NCBI GenBank assembly: GCA_963170055.1
Contig: CAUJGJ010000001.1
Location: 2,092,501-2,156,500 of the forward strand
Reading direction: 5' to 3'
Length of the DNA: 64,000 bases
Source: Halisarca cf. caerulea
Taxonomy: Eukaryota > Porifera > Demospongiae > Chondrillida > Halisarcidae
The notes beneath the pieces were generated by a model that was given only the letters and a program-made list of their open reading frames with translations, did not search any database and was not told where the DNA came from. Made by a program: the position numbers and the translations under genes. Within the stretch, counting starts at the first letter, position 1, and each line of letters opens with the position of its first letter. Positions 41,231-55,600 of the stretch are shown here, piece by piece.

Positions 41231-43605
41231 TAAACACATTTTTACTCTAGTCCGACCAGACAACACTGTGTTCTCACACCTTCTAACCAGTGCACACAAG
41301 TAAAACTCCTCAATGTACGTATGTACAGTAAAACCTGTGTATAAAGACCACTCAAGGGACCAAGCAATCATGGTCTTTGTAGACAGGTGGTCCTTATGTA
41401 AAGGTGCAATAGTATTGCATTGGTGGTTCCTGGACCAGTCTACAGTGGTCACTATAGACAGGTGGTCCTTCTATACGGGTGGTCTTCATGACAGATTTCA
41501 CTATACATGCAGAGGAAAAAAGGTTAACGAGAATTTCAGGGTGGCCTTAAATTATTTCTTGCTAAAAGCTCTTCCTATTAAATTCACCCGTTATCATGAC
41601 CTGAAAGTTTATTTCTTCTTGTAACTTGTTCAAAGTTTCTAGTAAAATAATTAATTGTCCTAAACAGTTTCCAGTACTTCTGCACGCACGAGAGGTACAG
41701 TACCAGTACTTCCTGCTACAACCTACAACCCACACAAACCTTTCTCACAGTTGGCCCCAGAGTAAGACGACCCACAGAGACAAGAGTACTCGAAACCATC
41801 TTGCACACACTCCACTTCGTTCTGACAAGGATTGGCAGAGCACGTCCCTCCCTCAAGCTCCAGTGAAGATTGTACCTTCTCCCTTTGTAAGGGATTGGAG
41901 AAATCAACCATTCTCCCTCCCGCTATCACGTTCCTCATGTAACCAACGAAAGGGAACGAATAGCTCTCCCCATAGGTGTAGTTGAACGACTCACGATGGT
42001 ACCCGAGGAGCAATGGACCGCTAACATCCAGTGACCTGAAGGACGACAAGCACCATTGTGAAAATATGAAAGACTACTGAGAAAATTGCTTAGTGCATAC
42101 CTCAAAGGGGACAAAAATCAGTACTAAGTCTTATTATCAGAGGTACGTACTTACTATCAGGATTGGTTTATGTACATGGGGTATACACAGGGACAGAATG
42201 AGGAGTACTTACTATTCAGGAGTATGTACTAAACCAGGTACTTACTATCAGGGTTGGTTTATGTACATGAGGTATACACAGGGACAGAATGAGGAGTACT
42301 TACTATCCAGGAGTATGTACTAAACCAGGTACTTACTATCAGGGTTGGTTTATGTACATGAGGTATACACAGGGACAGAATGAGGAGTACTTACTATCCA
42401 GGAGTATGTACTGAACCAAGTACTTACTATCAGGGCTGGTTGATGTACATGAGATATACACAGGGACAGAATGAGGAGTATTTACTATCCAGGAGTATGT
42501 ACTAAACCAGGTACTTACGTACTAAGCAAGTTCAACCGTATATTGCTATTCATAGCAGGCACGATGCAAATGTTATGTTATTCACGATTGAGCTGGGCAA
42601 TATTGGTTTTAGTCAGCTACAATTATTGTTGCCTGAATCTTATCACAGATTGTTAATGACGAGGTTGATCGCACCACATCAGAATCCTAAAATTATAGAA
42701 TAAACAGAACAGACTCCTGGGAGCAGAGCAGTGATCACCCAAATGGAATGCTGCCATTTGTATGGAAAGGGAACAGCTGAACAGCTCCATACCACAACTA
42801 TCACAGGAATAAGGTCATGACACTTATCACGATGTGACAAAAATCACGGAAGACATAATTCTAGTTTGCGAAATACCATCTCATGAACACATACAGTGAA
42901 CCTCAGTGGACCACAGTGAGCTGTCCTGTACAGTGAAACCTCTGCAATAAGGACACCATTGGGACCACAGTAAGCAGTCCTGTACAGTGAAACCTCTATA
43001 ATAAGGACACCATTGGGACCACAGTAAGCTGTCCAGTACAGTGAAACCTCTATAATAAGGACACCATGGGGACCACAGTAAGCTGTCCTGTATATGGAGA
43101 GGTCTCTATTTCAGAGGGTTTAAATACACACATGACAATGTGAGGGATGTCAAATGGGACAGAGCAGTAGTGTCCGGTTGAAGAGGATGGCTGCATTTCA
43201 GAGGTGTCCTTTAAAAGAGGTTTCACTGTACTGCCTGAGTCCGATTCACAACAGACATCATACAAGTTACTGTAATGATATTCACAGCAGGTGTCATGCA
43301 ATGATAATGAAATTCATGATCAACAGATAGACTTACACATGACTTCCAGCGAGTTGGGTAACAGTCTGGTTGCAAACTAGCTGTTCTAGTGGTCCACGCA
43401 CACGACCGAGTGGTCTGTAGCCAATGTTGGTGTTTATGCAGTCATCAACCGTCAACCACATGTGCTGGAATCACAACGAAGAGCACAACGATCAACAAAG
43501 GTGTATTGTACAGCATGTCTTCTGGCAACTTATGGACATATACTCAATTAACAGAATTATCAATGACGCACACGCGCATGTAGACAAACACACAAAATGT
43601 ACAAA

Positions 43606-43643
<38 letters not shown>

Positions 43644-46600
43644 TACACACACACCTACACACACATATACACACAAGGACTCACTGTAAGATTGTATCCA
43701 GCAACCACCGAATGCCACCTTTTATCTCCCAGATCTCGGTCCGTGAACTCCAAATCTGACCTCTCCCCTCCTCTGGACACAGTGTACTTCAGGATACCCT
43801 GTAACAGCTCCAGCACTATGAAGTCTGAAAACTCATCATCATACCGACCGTTCAAGAAAATCAGCCCATATTTCGATTCCGTTGCAAACTCCAAGTAGAT
43901 GGTATCGTTGAGGGGAGCATTAAGACTGGGAAAGAATGAGTAGCCTCTCAACTGAAAACTGCCCAGGGCTACTTCACATCTTGAACCAAAATAGCCTGAT
44001 TTGCAGTTGCAGGCAAAACCAGGTTTTTGTCTAATACAAGTGCCACTGTTTGAGCAAGGGTTGGGTGAGCAGAAGTCAACACACTTGGCGCTACCACTGA
44101 GATCTATGATACAGTCTTCAGAGCTGCCACAACTCTGAGTGTCACAAGCACTGGGAGCGGGTGCGGTGACACTGTTGTACAAATCCACTTCACAGTCCTT
44201 TCCGGAGTACCCTTCTGCACACACGCACGTGTAGCTGGAGCCACTAATTTCAGGTTGGCACGTACCGCCATACATGCACGGATTGACAGAACAGTCTCTT
44301 ACTCCACTGCTGGGTATCTTCTTGGTACACTGGATGCCTGAAAAACCTGGTACGCAGGTGCAAGTAGTGCCAGCGTGGCTCGCAGTACATGTGCTGTTAT
44401 TTTCACATCCGTAGAAGGTACAAATTGACGAAGGATCCACCTTCCTGATCTGACATTTCGGTCCAACAAAGTCCGGGGTGCACGCACAGGCCAGCCCACC
44501 CTCGACCACAGCACACGAGGCATCGTTCAAACAGCCAAGGTTGGAACAAGACGTCTGATTTACCACACAAATTCCACGTTCGAGGTAGCTCCCGGGAGGG
44601 CACTCACAAGTAGCATGTCCTTCACTTGGTAGACTGACACACACCATTGGCGACATACAGGGAGAGTATGCACAATAGTCCACAGTCCCCTGTTCACAGC
44701 TACGACCACTGGATCCCTGCAGACATGTACACTTGTAATCCCACACGGGGGCCGAGGTGACGATTGTGTGTGGTGGAGAGTGGGATACCACTTGTGGGCT
44801 GATTTCCTTCAACACGTTCTCACATATTCCATTCTGTCCACATGGTTCACTGGCACACAGATCAAGCAGCTCAGTTTCCACTCTGATTCCAACTTCTTGA
44901 GATGAGAATGAGTCCCTGTTTGAATGTACAAGATGACGCAACAGCTCCTGGCTGACAAAAGATCCCCCACCTGTCTCCAAAGAGAAAGACACATCAACAA
45001 GTTCTTCTGCATCAATCACATCTTGTACGCTGACAATGAATGGTTGTAATGATGATTGCACGACAGAACGGAAAACATCAACTGAAGAGAAAGGTGAGAG
45101 TTTGTTCTGGAGGAAGTTTTGAGCAGTAATTTGTGAGATTCGAATGATGATGCTGTTTTCCGCCACGCTCGGGCTTATCTCACTCACATGCACAGCCACG
45201 GTGCACCGAGCCCAGTTCCTATTCTCTGTAACGTTGACGGTGAAGCTATATCTGCCAACCGGTGGGTTATCGGGTGCTTGAATGGATCCATTGCCAAGGT
45301 GGAGGGAGAAGGGCCCCATGTTATTACCAGCCTCACTCAGGAGAGAGTACATATGATTGTTCACAATGTCGGGGTCGTTTGCATTCACCTGACCAACTAT
45401 GATGGAAGAAAAATGGCCGCCTGTAAGATAGATGAAAACGTCAGCATGTCCTGGCTTGGGAACATTGTCGTTGACATCCCCAATGGTGACAGTAACTGTG
45501 GTGGTCCCAGTTTGAGAAGGACTTCCACCATCATCAGCAGTGATGATCAAACGATACAGCGCCACTTCCTCTCGATCGAAGGTAGCCATTGTTTCGAACA
45601 CACCCGTGCGCTCATCTAGACGAAAACGGTTACTATAAGTGGACCTTTGGAGTCTGTAGGTGATGTCAGATGGTTCAGTAACTGTATCACGATCAGTAGC
45701 ACTCACAACTCCAAGGAATGACGGGGGTTGAACGTTCTCTGTCACAAAGTACTCCGCACTAGGAGGACTAAAGATTGGGACTTCATCGTTCACATCTTGT
45801 ACATACACTGTTACAGTTGCAGTGTCTCTCAGCATCTCGTCTCCTTCGTTGTAGGCCCAGATTCTAACCCTGTGTTGGGTCTCCAACTCATAGTCCAATT
45901 CTGCTGCTAGTGTCAACACTCCAGTTTCAGAGTTGACTTGAAACTGTGGGGCTCTGTCTTCTTCAGCTATTTCGTACAACACGGGAGGACCATTGACATC
46001 AATGTCCGTTGCGTGTACTTGTTCTACCATTGACCCGACTGGAGTACCCTCTGGAAAAAAACGAACAAAGGTTTTCTGCCAGAAAACTGGCCTATTGTCA
46101 TTCTCATCCAAAATTTGAATGAGTACGGTTGCAGATCCTTCCATAGACACTAAGCCTCCATCGCGAGCGATTACTGTGAGGTTGAAAAACTGCTCTGTCT
46201 CGAAATCTAACTCTTTTCGCACTGTGATGTTCCCCGATTGAGTGTCCATTGCAAAGTTCTCCCTATTGTTGCCAGACTTGAGTTCGTAGGATATCTGTGC
46301 ATTGGCTCCACTGTCCGCATCTGTGGCTCTGACTGTCAGAACAAGAAAGTTGATATCCACTGATTCGCTCACAGTGGTTGAATAGACAGAGTTGTCAAAA
46401 ACGGGTGGGTGGTCGTTATCATCAGAAACTGTCACATGTACAATACCAGTAGACGACAGAGAAGGGCTGCCCAAGTCACTAGCTCTCACGTAAAGAGTAT
46501 AAAACTCCACTTCTTCACGATTCAGTCTGTCTGTTGTGACGATGAGACCAGATTGTAGCCCAATTTGGAATGGGAGTTGGTTCACGTTGACATTGGTCCT

Positions 46601-49600
46601 GCTACCTGCATCCCCACCAACAATCTCGTACTGCAGCAGACCACCAACACCCGAATCAGTGTCCCTTGCTGACACCTTCACAACGTTCATACCAGCAGCC
46701 CTGTTTTCCAATACACTGCCTTGCAACGTTGCGTTGTCAAACATCGGATAAACATCGTTCTTGTCCACAATCTGGACAGAAACGGGAGCCAGTGTTTCAT
46801 GTACTCCATCACTCGCAGCCACCTGGACGACAAGCTGTTGTGCGGACTCATAGTCCGGAACATAACTGAGAAATACTTCTCCACTGGTGGAATTTATGGT
46901 AAAGTTGTCTCGGCTTGGGCCAGATAAGAGGAAGAATGATACATTTCCAACGAGGTCAACATCAGTGGCAAACACCCTGAGAAGGGGAGAAGAAATGTCT
47001 GAATTCTCTTCAACTGCTGTTGTGTAAATGGTGGCATTGAATGCAGGTGGTTCGTCATTCACATCGGACACACTGATCTGGAGTGAGGTGGAAGCTCGAT
47101 TGGCACCATCGTAACCATCCACTGTTAGGTTGTAAAATGCTTGTCTCTCGTGGTCCAACATGGCCGCCACTCTGACAGCACCTGTCAGTGCATTGATGGC
47201 AAAATCAGAAGACCCGTGAAGCGAATACGTGATCTGAGCATTCTCGTCCAGGTCGTCATCACTTGCCAACACAACTACAACCTCATCATCCACACTAGCC
47301 TCCTCCCTCACACTTGCATGGTACACACTAGCATTGAATACAGGAGGGTTATCATTGAGGTCTGTAATGTCAATGAAAACGATCACTCTTTCTAGACTTG
47401 TCATTGGCGGATTACCTCGATCAGTGGCACTCACAAAAAATTGAAAGCGTGACTGTTCCCCTTCTCTATTCAGCATAACGGTGGTCCTTATTTCTCCGTT
47501 CATGTTAACAGTAAAAGGTACATCATCACCTCCTACAATCATGTAATCAATGGTGCCGTTTTCCCCAAGGTCATTGTCTGTTGCTGTAACATAATTGAGA
47601 CCAAAACTATCTGAGCCCCTTCTAACCACCGTTGTTCCAGGAGGTTGGTTCTCCAACACCTGTCCCGAATAGATCACCTGATCAAAGAACGGTCTCTCGT
47701 CGTTTATGTCCAAAATGGTAACAGTCACAGTAACCAGTGTTCTCAACATTTGACCACTTCCAATAACTGCAAGAGCCTGAACATTAAAATTCAGTACTTC
47801 TTGCATTTCGCGATCGATATCACCGGCCACTAAAATCTCACCAGTGGTCATTGAAATTGAAAAATACATCCTAACCACTGAGGTAACAATACTATAAAAT
47901 ATCATTGTATTGGAACCAGGGATAGCTGCAGTGACTGTTCCCACTGGTTCTCCCATACTACTTCCCTCGATCATTGTAAACGAGTAACTGCTCTGTGTGA
48001 ATGAAGGTGGACTGTCGTCAGCATCAATGATTTCAATCGTGTAGCTCACTGTGATGCTTCGAGGTGGGTTCCCTCCGTCAGCTATCATAACGTTGAACAT
48101 GTAGTGAGGAATAGATTCAAAGTTGAGAGACGCCCGCAGAATCAACTCTCCTGAATTCCCACCAAAGTAAAACGGAAGAGCGGTAGAGCTCAGCCCACTT
48201 GGGATTATTATACTGCCAATGGTGTAAGTGAGTGTACCATTCTCGCCATCATCTGGATCGGTTGCCTCAATCGTTGATACTGTCAAGCCAGTTTCAAGAT
48301 CTTCTGAAATTTGTGGGTTTCTACCACGTATGAAAGATGGGTCGTTGTCATTCAAATCCAACACTTTGACCCTCACAACAGTGTTACTGGTGAACACACC
48401 ATCGCTGACAAAGACATTGAACTCAAAACTGGGATTTTCTTCACGATCAATGGAGGTTGAAGTTGTTGATATCCAACCTGTATTTGTCTCCACTTCAAAA
48501 GGATTCCGATTGTTTTCTTCCAAGTGGTAAGTGAGAGCAGCTCCGCCGCGATCCACATCTGTTGCTGAAACTTGCAGGATACGCACAGGGGATCCTGCAT
48601 TTTCAGACACACTGCCGTTGTAGAGAGAAAATGTGAACATTGGGGGATTGTCATTGATGTCCAGGACTGTGATTCGTAGTGTAGCTGTGCTGCTGAATGT
48701 TCCATCACTGGCAATCACAGTCAGGTTGTAGGCGGGTTCTGTGAGGGCATTCTCAGCCAACACTACAAGTCTAACTTCACCAGTCTGTGCGTCTATGGCA
48801 AACAGACCTTCCCCCTCCTCTTCAGATAGCTTGTAACTGATGGAGTCAGCATCACGATCGTTAGCAGAAACTGAGCCAACAATACTTCCATTGTGAGCTG
48901 TCTCTTGGACTGATAGTTCCAGTAGGTTTGATGAAAACTGTGGTGCATTGTCGTTGACGTTGGTGACGGAGAGACGTACGGTGGCCGTACCTGTCAGCTG
49001 GGGTGAACCCCCGTCCACTGCCACGACAGGGATCTCATAGATGGGGGAGGATTCGTAGTCAGTTTCTCCCTTCACAGAGACAAGTCCGCTGTCTGGGTCA
49101 ATTTCAAAAGTGTCACTGAATGTAAAACCGGCCGCAAATCTGTAGGTTATTTCAGAATTTGGGGAATTTTGTGAGTCGGCATCAGTAGCCATGACAGTTG
49201 TGACTGGAGTGCCAGGATCTGCATCCTCAGGAAGCACTTTGGGGTAAATTCTCGAAGAGAACACAGGGGTGTGGTCATTTTCATCCAAGATGGAGACAAT
49301 GAGTGTGGTCAGGCTGAATGAAGACTGGTCCAAGGTTGGATCTGAGACCTTCAGCTCTAGTCTGTACGTTGATTCATCCTCATAGTCCAACGGCCGTGCT
49401 ACTGTCACCTCACCATTCAAGAAGTCAACAGAGAACTGAATCTGGTCATTTCCAGACTCAATGGTGTACGTTGGAAATCCCGATGCGGAGCGTACGGTAG
49501 CTTTTACTGTGGTAACCAAATCCCCCACCTCTGCCAGTTCACTTACATTTGCTCTGTAAAGTGTCTTCTCAAAACTGGGAGCTCTGGAGTCAACAAGGAA

Positions 49601-52600
49601 TATAGAAACAATTGTAGTGTTGGTAAGAGCTTCCGGTAGACCACGATCTCTAGCCTCCACAGTGAGGTTAATGTTTCTTCCTGTTTGCAGACTGGAGAGA
49701 GGCAGCTGAACAGACAGCTCTCCTGTGATTTCATCGAGTGAGAAGAATCCAAGTCCACCACTGGTGATGTGGTATGTTATCTGACTCCCTTCAAACAAAT
49801 CTGGGTCCCTCGCGCTCACACGCAACACCGGGTCACTAACATTGGCATCGTTGGAGATGTATGCCCTGTAAGGCGTGTTAGTGAAGTAAGGATGGTTGTC
49901 ATTTACATCCTCAACTACAACTTCTACCGACAGATCAGCTATGAGGGAGCCTTCACTGCGATGAGTGGCCTGTATTGCTAGACCGTGTCTGTCAGCAGTC
50001 TCCCGATCCAATGCCGTCTGTAAACTGATATTTCCAGAGTTTTCATCAACTGCAAAAACTCCATCATTGTTTGATATCAAGTGGAATCGAATGTCTGAGT
50101 CAGAGTACCCAGTGTGAATGAGGGTGGGAGTAAGGATGACGGTATTTGTCTCGGCATTTTCAGCCAAGGAGAGCGAAAACTCAGACGGGTCGAATCTAAA
50201 GTTGAGAATAGGACAGTTTCTAACATTGATGTACACATCTGCTGTAGATGAAAGTAAGGGAGTTCCCCTATCCGAGGCAGACACTTGAAGGTGATAGTGC
50301 GAGTGGAGGCGGTAAGGATTGCTTAGCGTGATATCCCCACTAGTGGAGTCGACGTTAAATGTGGTGGTTCCGTTACCGCCAACCAGGCTGAAACCCACGT
50401 CTCCTCCACTACCGCTGTCAGTGTCAGTAGCAGACACATGTGTGACTGAGGTGCCAGATCTAGCAGGAGTCCACAAGATGGCCGAATAACTTTGAGAACT
50501 GAAGACAGGATTTTCATCATTTATCTCCTCCACTGATAGATGGATGTGGTGTATTCCCATCTGAGGGACAGTTCCATCATCGGTGACAGCAATCACAAAG
50601 TCCTGATAACTGAATCCATGTTCGACGTCCAGACTCCCCATCCGCAGTGATCCTCTGCCATTGGCATCAATCTGCAGGTTTCTAGAAGCAAGTGGATCCA
50701 AAATGGCTACTGAGTTTACAACATCGTTTGGGTCATCATCGTTGTCTGTCAGCTGTAGGGTGAACAGGGTGGTGGACAGGGATGAGGATTCGGGGACCGA
50801 CAGTTCAACTTGTCCACTGCTGACAGCAGGACCTGGAGCGTTGTCGTTTACATCGGAAATGGTAACACTGAAACTGACTGAACTTGATGCACCAAAACCG
50901 ACAGCGTAGTGAGCCGTGGCTGTTAGAGTGTACGTAGCATTGGATTCGCGGTCCAACGTTGCACTTGTACGAACAACCCCACTCCGGCTGTCAGCCCAGA
51001 AGTAACCACTCCCACCTGTGAGAGTGTAGAATACAGGAAGAACGTTGTCTGCCTCTACAGAAGTGACAAGTGTGTTGGATGGAAGATTCTCAACAACGCT
51101 GACCCCACTCGGCTGTGAGATGAGGGGAGGTGAGGTGAAATCACTCAGCACTTGTACTGTTACCACAGCTGAGGTACTCATAGTGGGAAGTCCTTCGTCA
51201 GTTGCAACCACGGTTATCTGGTGGAGAGGGTTAGCAGAGAAGCTAAGTTGTTCACTGAGCGAGAGCACACCTGTTGAAGCATTGATGCTAAACACACTAC
51301 TCGGTGGTTGAAGGGAGTACAAGACTTGTCCATTTGTTCCACTGTCAGGATCAGAGGCAGACAGAGCCAGGACTGGTGTTTCAACCGAGGTAGTCTCGTT
51401 CACAGTCACTCGGTAGGAGGACTTCGAGAAGATGGGACGATTGTCATTGATATCACTCACTTTGATTGTGACTCTGCAGTAGGACAGCAAAGAGGGACTC
51501 CCCCCATCTTCACCGGAAATGGTGAGTGTGTGTTTGGATGCAGTCTCTCTATCAAGAGGTTCATTGATCATGACTACACCACTTGCTGAAATGCTGAAAA
51601 CACCCTCTGGTCCAGTTGAATCAATTATCGCCATGGTAACATTACCATTAACTCCCACATCCCTGTCAGATACTGCAACACAACACACACTAGTCATGAT
51701 CCCTTCAATCACAGCAAATGTATAATGAGATAGGGAAAACTTGGGAGAATTGTCATTTACATCCGTTACACTGACCACAAGCTCAAGAGTGTCGGAAGAG
51801 GTGCCGTCCCAAGCTTCAATTCGCAGTGTGTACTCTGTGGTTACTTCACGATCGAGGTGTCCTGCCACGTAGATCGCTCCTGTGTTGGGGTGTATAGTAA
51901 AGTGCTGTTGACTGGTGGTGGAGGGTGAAGATGAGTCCAGGATCCTGTACATGAGGTGAGCACTGTTGCCATCGGTTGCTCTTGAGGTGTACACCACTTC
52001 AGTACCAACCTGTGCACTTTCAGCCACACTGATGGATTCAGGAGACGACGAAAACGCTGGCGCAACGGACGGCCCCGTGGGAGACACAATTGTGATTTGC
52101 ACTGTTCCTGTCCTATCCAACCGTCCCAGACCTTGATCAGACGCTACAATCAGAACAGAATGAGGGCCTGCTGAGGATGAACTCAAGGAGGAGGAGACAG
52201 AGACCTCTCCAGTTGACGAGACACTGAACATTCCACTTGCTCCCGGAGAAGATTCAGAGTAACTCACTTTGCCATTGCTGACAGGTTCATCAAGATCTCG
52301 TGCAAGGACACGCAATACAGAAACAGTTGGTCGCACTTCGTAGAAGTTGTTGAATACTTGAATGGAATATGTGTTTGAGGGCAAGAAAGATGGACGGTGG
52401 TCATTGCTGTCCAAAATCGTAATGGAAACTAAAGAGTGGGAACTGAAATGTGAATTGGACGCAGTGAGTTCAAGTTGATACAAATCATCACTTTCTCTGT
52501 CCACGGAACCAGCAACAGTGATGATACCAGTGGTGGCATTGACTGCAAACACGCTGCCACTGTTCCCACGTACGATGGAAAATCTCACACCGGAATCAAC

Positions 52601-55600
52601 AACATCACCAGTTATAGACACAAAGCCCACATAAGTACCAGCAGGAACCCCTTCGCGAACTGAGTAGTGGTAGATTGGGGCTGTGAAGTAGACAGGTATG
52701 GTTGACATTGGGACATTGACCAGCAGTTGCATGTTGGACAACTGAGGAGAGAGCGAGCTGTCTTCAGCCTCAATGTGGAGTGTCAGCGATGGAAGCAAAG
52801 ATGCTGACAGGTTGCTCGAAACAGTTAGAATGCCCGACACACTGTTGATGTCAAAATACACCACTCCACTACCTCCCTGCAGGGAATACACGACTCTCCC
52901 GTCTCTTTCTAAATCTGAATCCCTAGCAGTAAATCTGGCCACAAACATCCCAGCGTGACTGTCACCAGCGACAGAGGCAGCGAGTGTGCTGTTGGGAAGA
53001 AAGAGTGGAGGACTTGCGTTCTCGTCCACGTCTGCCACCTCGATGGTGACAGTTGCACGATCACTATGTGATGGTGTTTGTGTGTTAGTTGCCACCACTA
53101 CAAAAGAGTGAGATTGAGCGGATTCATAGTCCAATTGCCGTTTCAAATACAAAAATCCAGAATGAGAATGAATACCAAAGATGTTCAGATTCCCAGATTC
53201 AATGGAGTAAGTGCAAGCAGCATTCACTCCAACGTCTGCATCATCAGCCCGTACAATGTAGAATGGGATGTTTAGTGGCTGGTCTTCCATAAGCCTCAAG
53301 GTATATGAACTCTCTAAATCTGGCGAATGATCGTTTTCATCCTCAACGGTAATTTGCACAACAGCTGTGGAAGTCCACCGTGGCAGACCAGCATCCGATG
53401 CCAGCACTTGCAGACTGTACATTGAAACTGTTTCTCTATCGAGTAGATCAGCAGTTTGGATCATTCCAGAGGAGGATATTACAAAATCGCTTGCACCCTT
53501 TCCACGTAAGGCATACGTGATCGTGTTCAAATCTCTGTCTGCATCAGATGCTTCAATTTGGATCACATCTGTTTCCACAGCTGCAGACTCTCTTGCAGTT
53601 GCAAAGTAGACTTGCTGAGAAAACAACGGTGGATTATCATTGGCATCGGTAATGTGAACAGTCAGTTGACATGGTGTTGAAGATTGACTCAGATCGACAA
53701 GATCAACTGCTACCAAAGAGATACGCAGGACAGAGTCAACGTCTTCGTAATCCACTTCCTTCAAAAGCTTCAGTTGCCCTGTTTCCCAGTTAAGGGAGAA
53801 CAATCCATCTTCATTTCCAGAAGTGATCTTGTAGCCAAGATAGGCATTCACCCCCTCATCCTTGTCTGCTCCAGAGACAGTGTGTACAATTGCTCCGGGA
53901 GCAGTGGATTCGATGATACGCAGTAAACCAACTTTTGAGGGGAATCCCGGGGGACTGTCGTTGACGTCTTGAACATCAATGGTGACTGTGGTTCTTCCTG
54001 TAAGGAACCCCAAGTCTGTGGCTACAACTGTCAACACATACTGTGACACACTCTCTCTGTCCAGTGAAGTTGATTCCGAGATATAAATGTCTCCAGTTTG
54101 GGAGTCAATGGTGAAGTGTTGTTGTGCGTTTCCAGACACAAAACTGTAAGTTATCACGTCATTCTCATCAGGGTCGTTTGCTCGAACAGTCACCACGTGT
54201 GCCAGAGGAGGAGCATTTTCACTGACAACAGCCGTGTAGGTGGAAGAACGAAAAGAAGGATTCTCGTTTGCATTCGTGACACTAATGCTTAATGAGGTGG
54301 TGGCATATCTTGTATTAGGACTGGTGTCGTATATGAGGAGTTGAAGTAAAAATGTCCGTCTCGAGCCTTCATAGTTCAGTGACTTGTCAACCATTACATG
54401 TCCGCTGTCAGATATGCTAAATTGGCCGCCAATGTTACCCCTCAAGAAACAGTACTTCAGTTTACCATGTGATCCACTATCACCATCAATAGTGTTGCTG
54501 GATGGCAGAGATACAATAGTATGACGAACATTGGCGTCCTCGGACACAGTCTGTGCTTGTAGGGAAGAGAGAAGTGGGGCAGTATTGCTGAGTGCCAGCA
54601 CCGTGACTGTCACAACAGTTGTCGATGTGAGGGCTGTGCTGAGGCTGTCGGTTGCAACAACGCCAACAGAGAATTCAGTGGACGATTGAGAAGAAAGCAG
54701 TTGTGATAGCTTTAATATTCCCACACTCTCATCCACACTGAACAAGCTTGAGGGAGACTGTAAAGAGTACCTTGTGACTGCGTTAGAACCACTGTCTTTG
54801 TCCACTGCTTGCAGTCGAATGACAGAGCTCCCAATGGGAGCATTATTGTACATCTCAACACTGTACAGTGTACTGGGAAACAGAGGTGCATGGTTGTTGG
54901 TGTCCAGTATCCTCACAGTCATCGCACATCGGAAGAAGGAGGAAGATCCTTGAAAGACGGTCAAAGTGAGATACAATGCGTCCCTTTGTTCCAGGTTCAA
55001 CAGAGAAGCGAATCCGCTGTTCACATCCAAGTTGTTACCATTGATGACAAACACACTTGAATGTAAAGATTGTTCTATCTGATATGATAGGGACTCTCCA
55101 CCTCGTGTCGAATCCAACTGGACCACACTCACACGCGAGTTGTGGGCTTCTTGCACAGTACCACTGTAGTGGCATACATAACTGCCCTGAGGCTGGGTGA
55201 GTGTTGCAGACCCACTGGCAGTGGAAGGGGTGTACACTGTGATCTCGATTGTCTGTTGGGACGAATACGATGCAAAACCACTGATACTGGCATTCACTGT
55301 GAATGTGTACGAAGATGGAACTGCACTGAGTGACTGTGCGAGTGACAGAGTACCTCTTGTGTCGTGGAGATTGAACACAGAAGGCAGGTCTTCGGAGGAG
55401 TACACGATGGAGTTAGTCGAGGCAATTGCATTGTCTAGTGTTGCCGATACGGTCATGACAGTTGAACCCGTTTGAAGGTTCTGAGGAATAGTACGCATTG
55501 CTTTGCGGAGGGAAAACTTTGGAGGAGACAGAGTGGGTGCAGTAATTGTTACAACAACATCAGCTCGAAGGTTTCTTGAGCTCCGTCTGTCCTGTACATG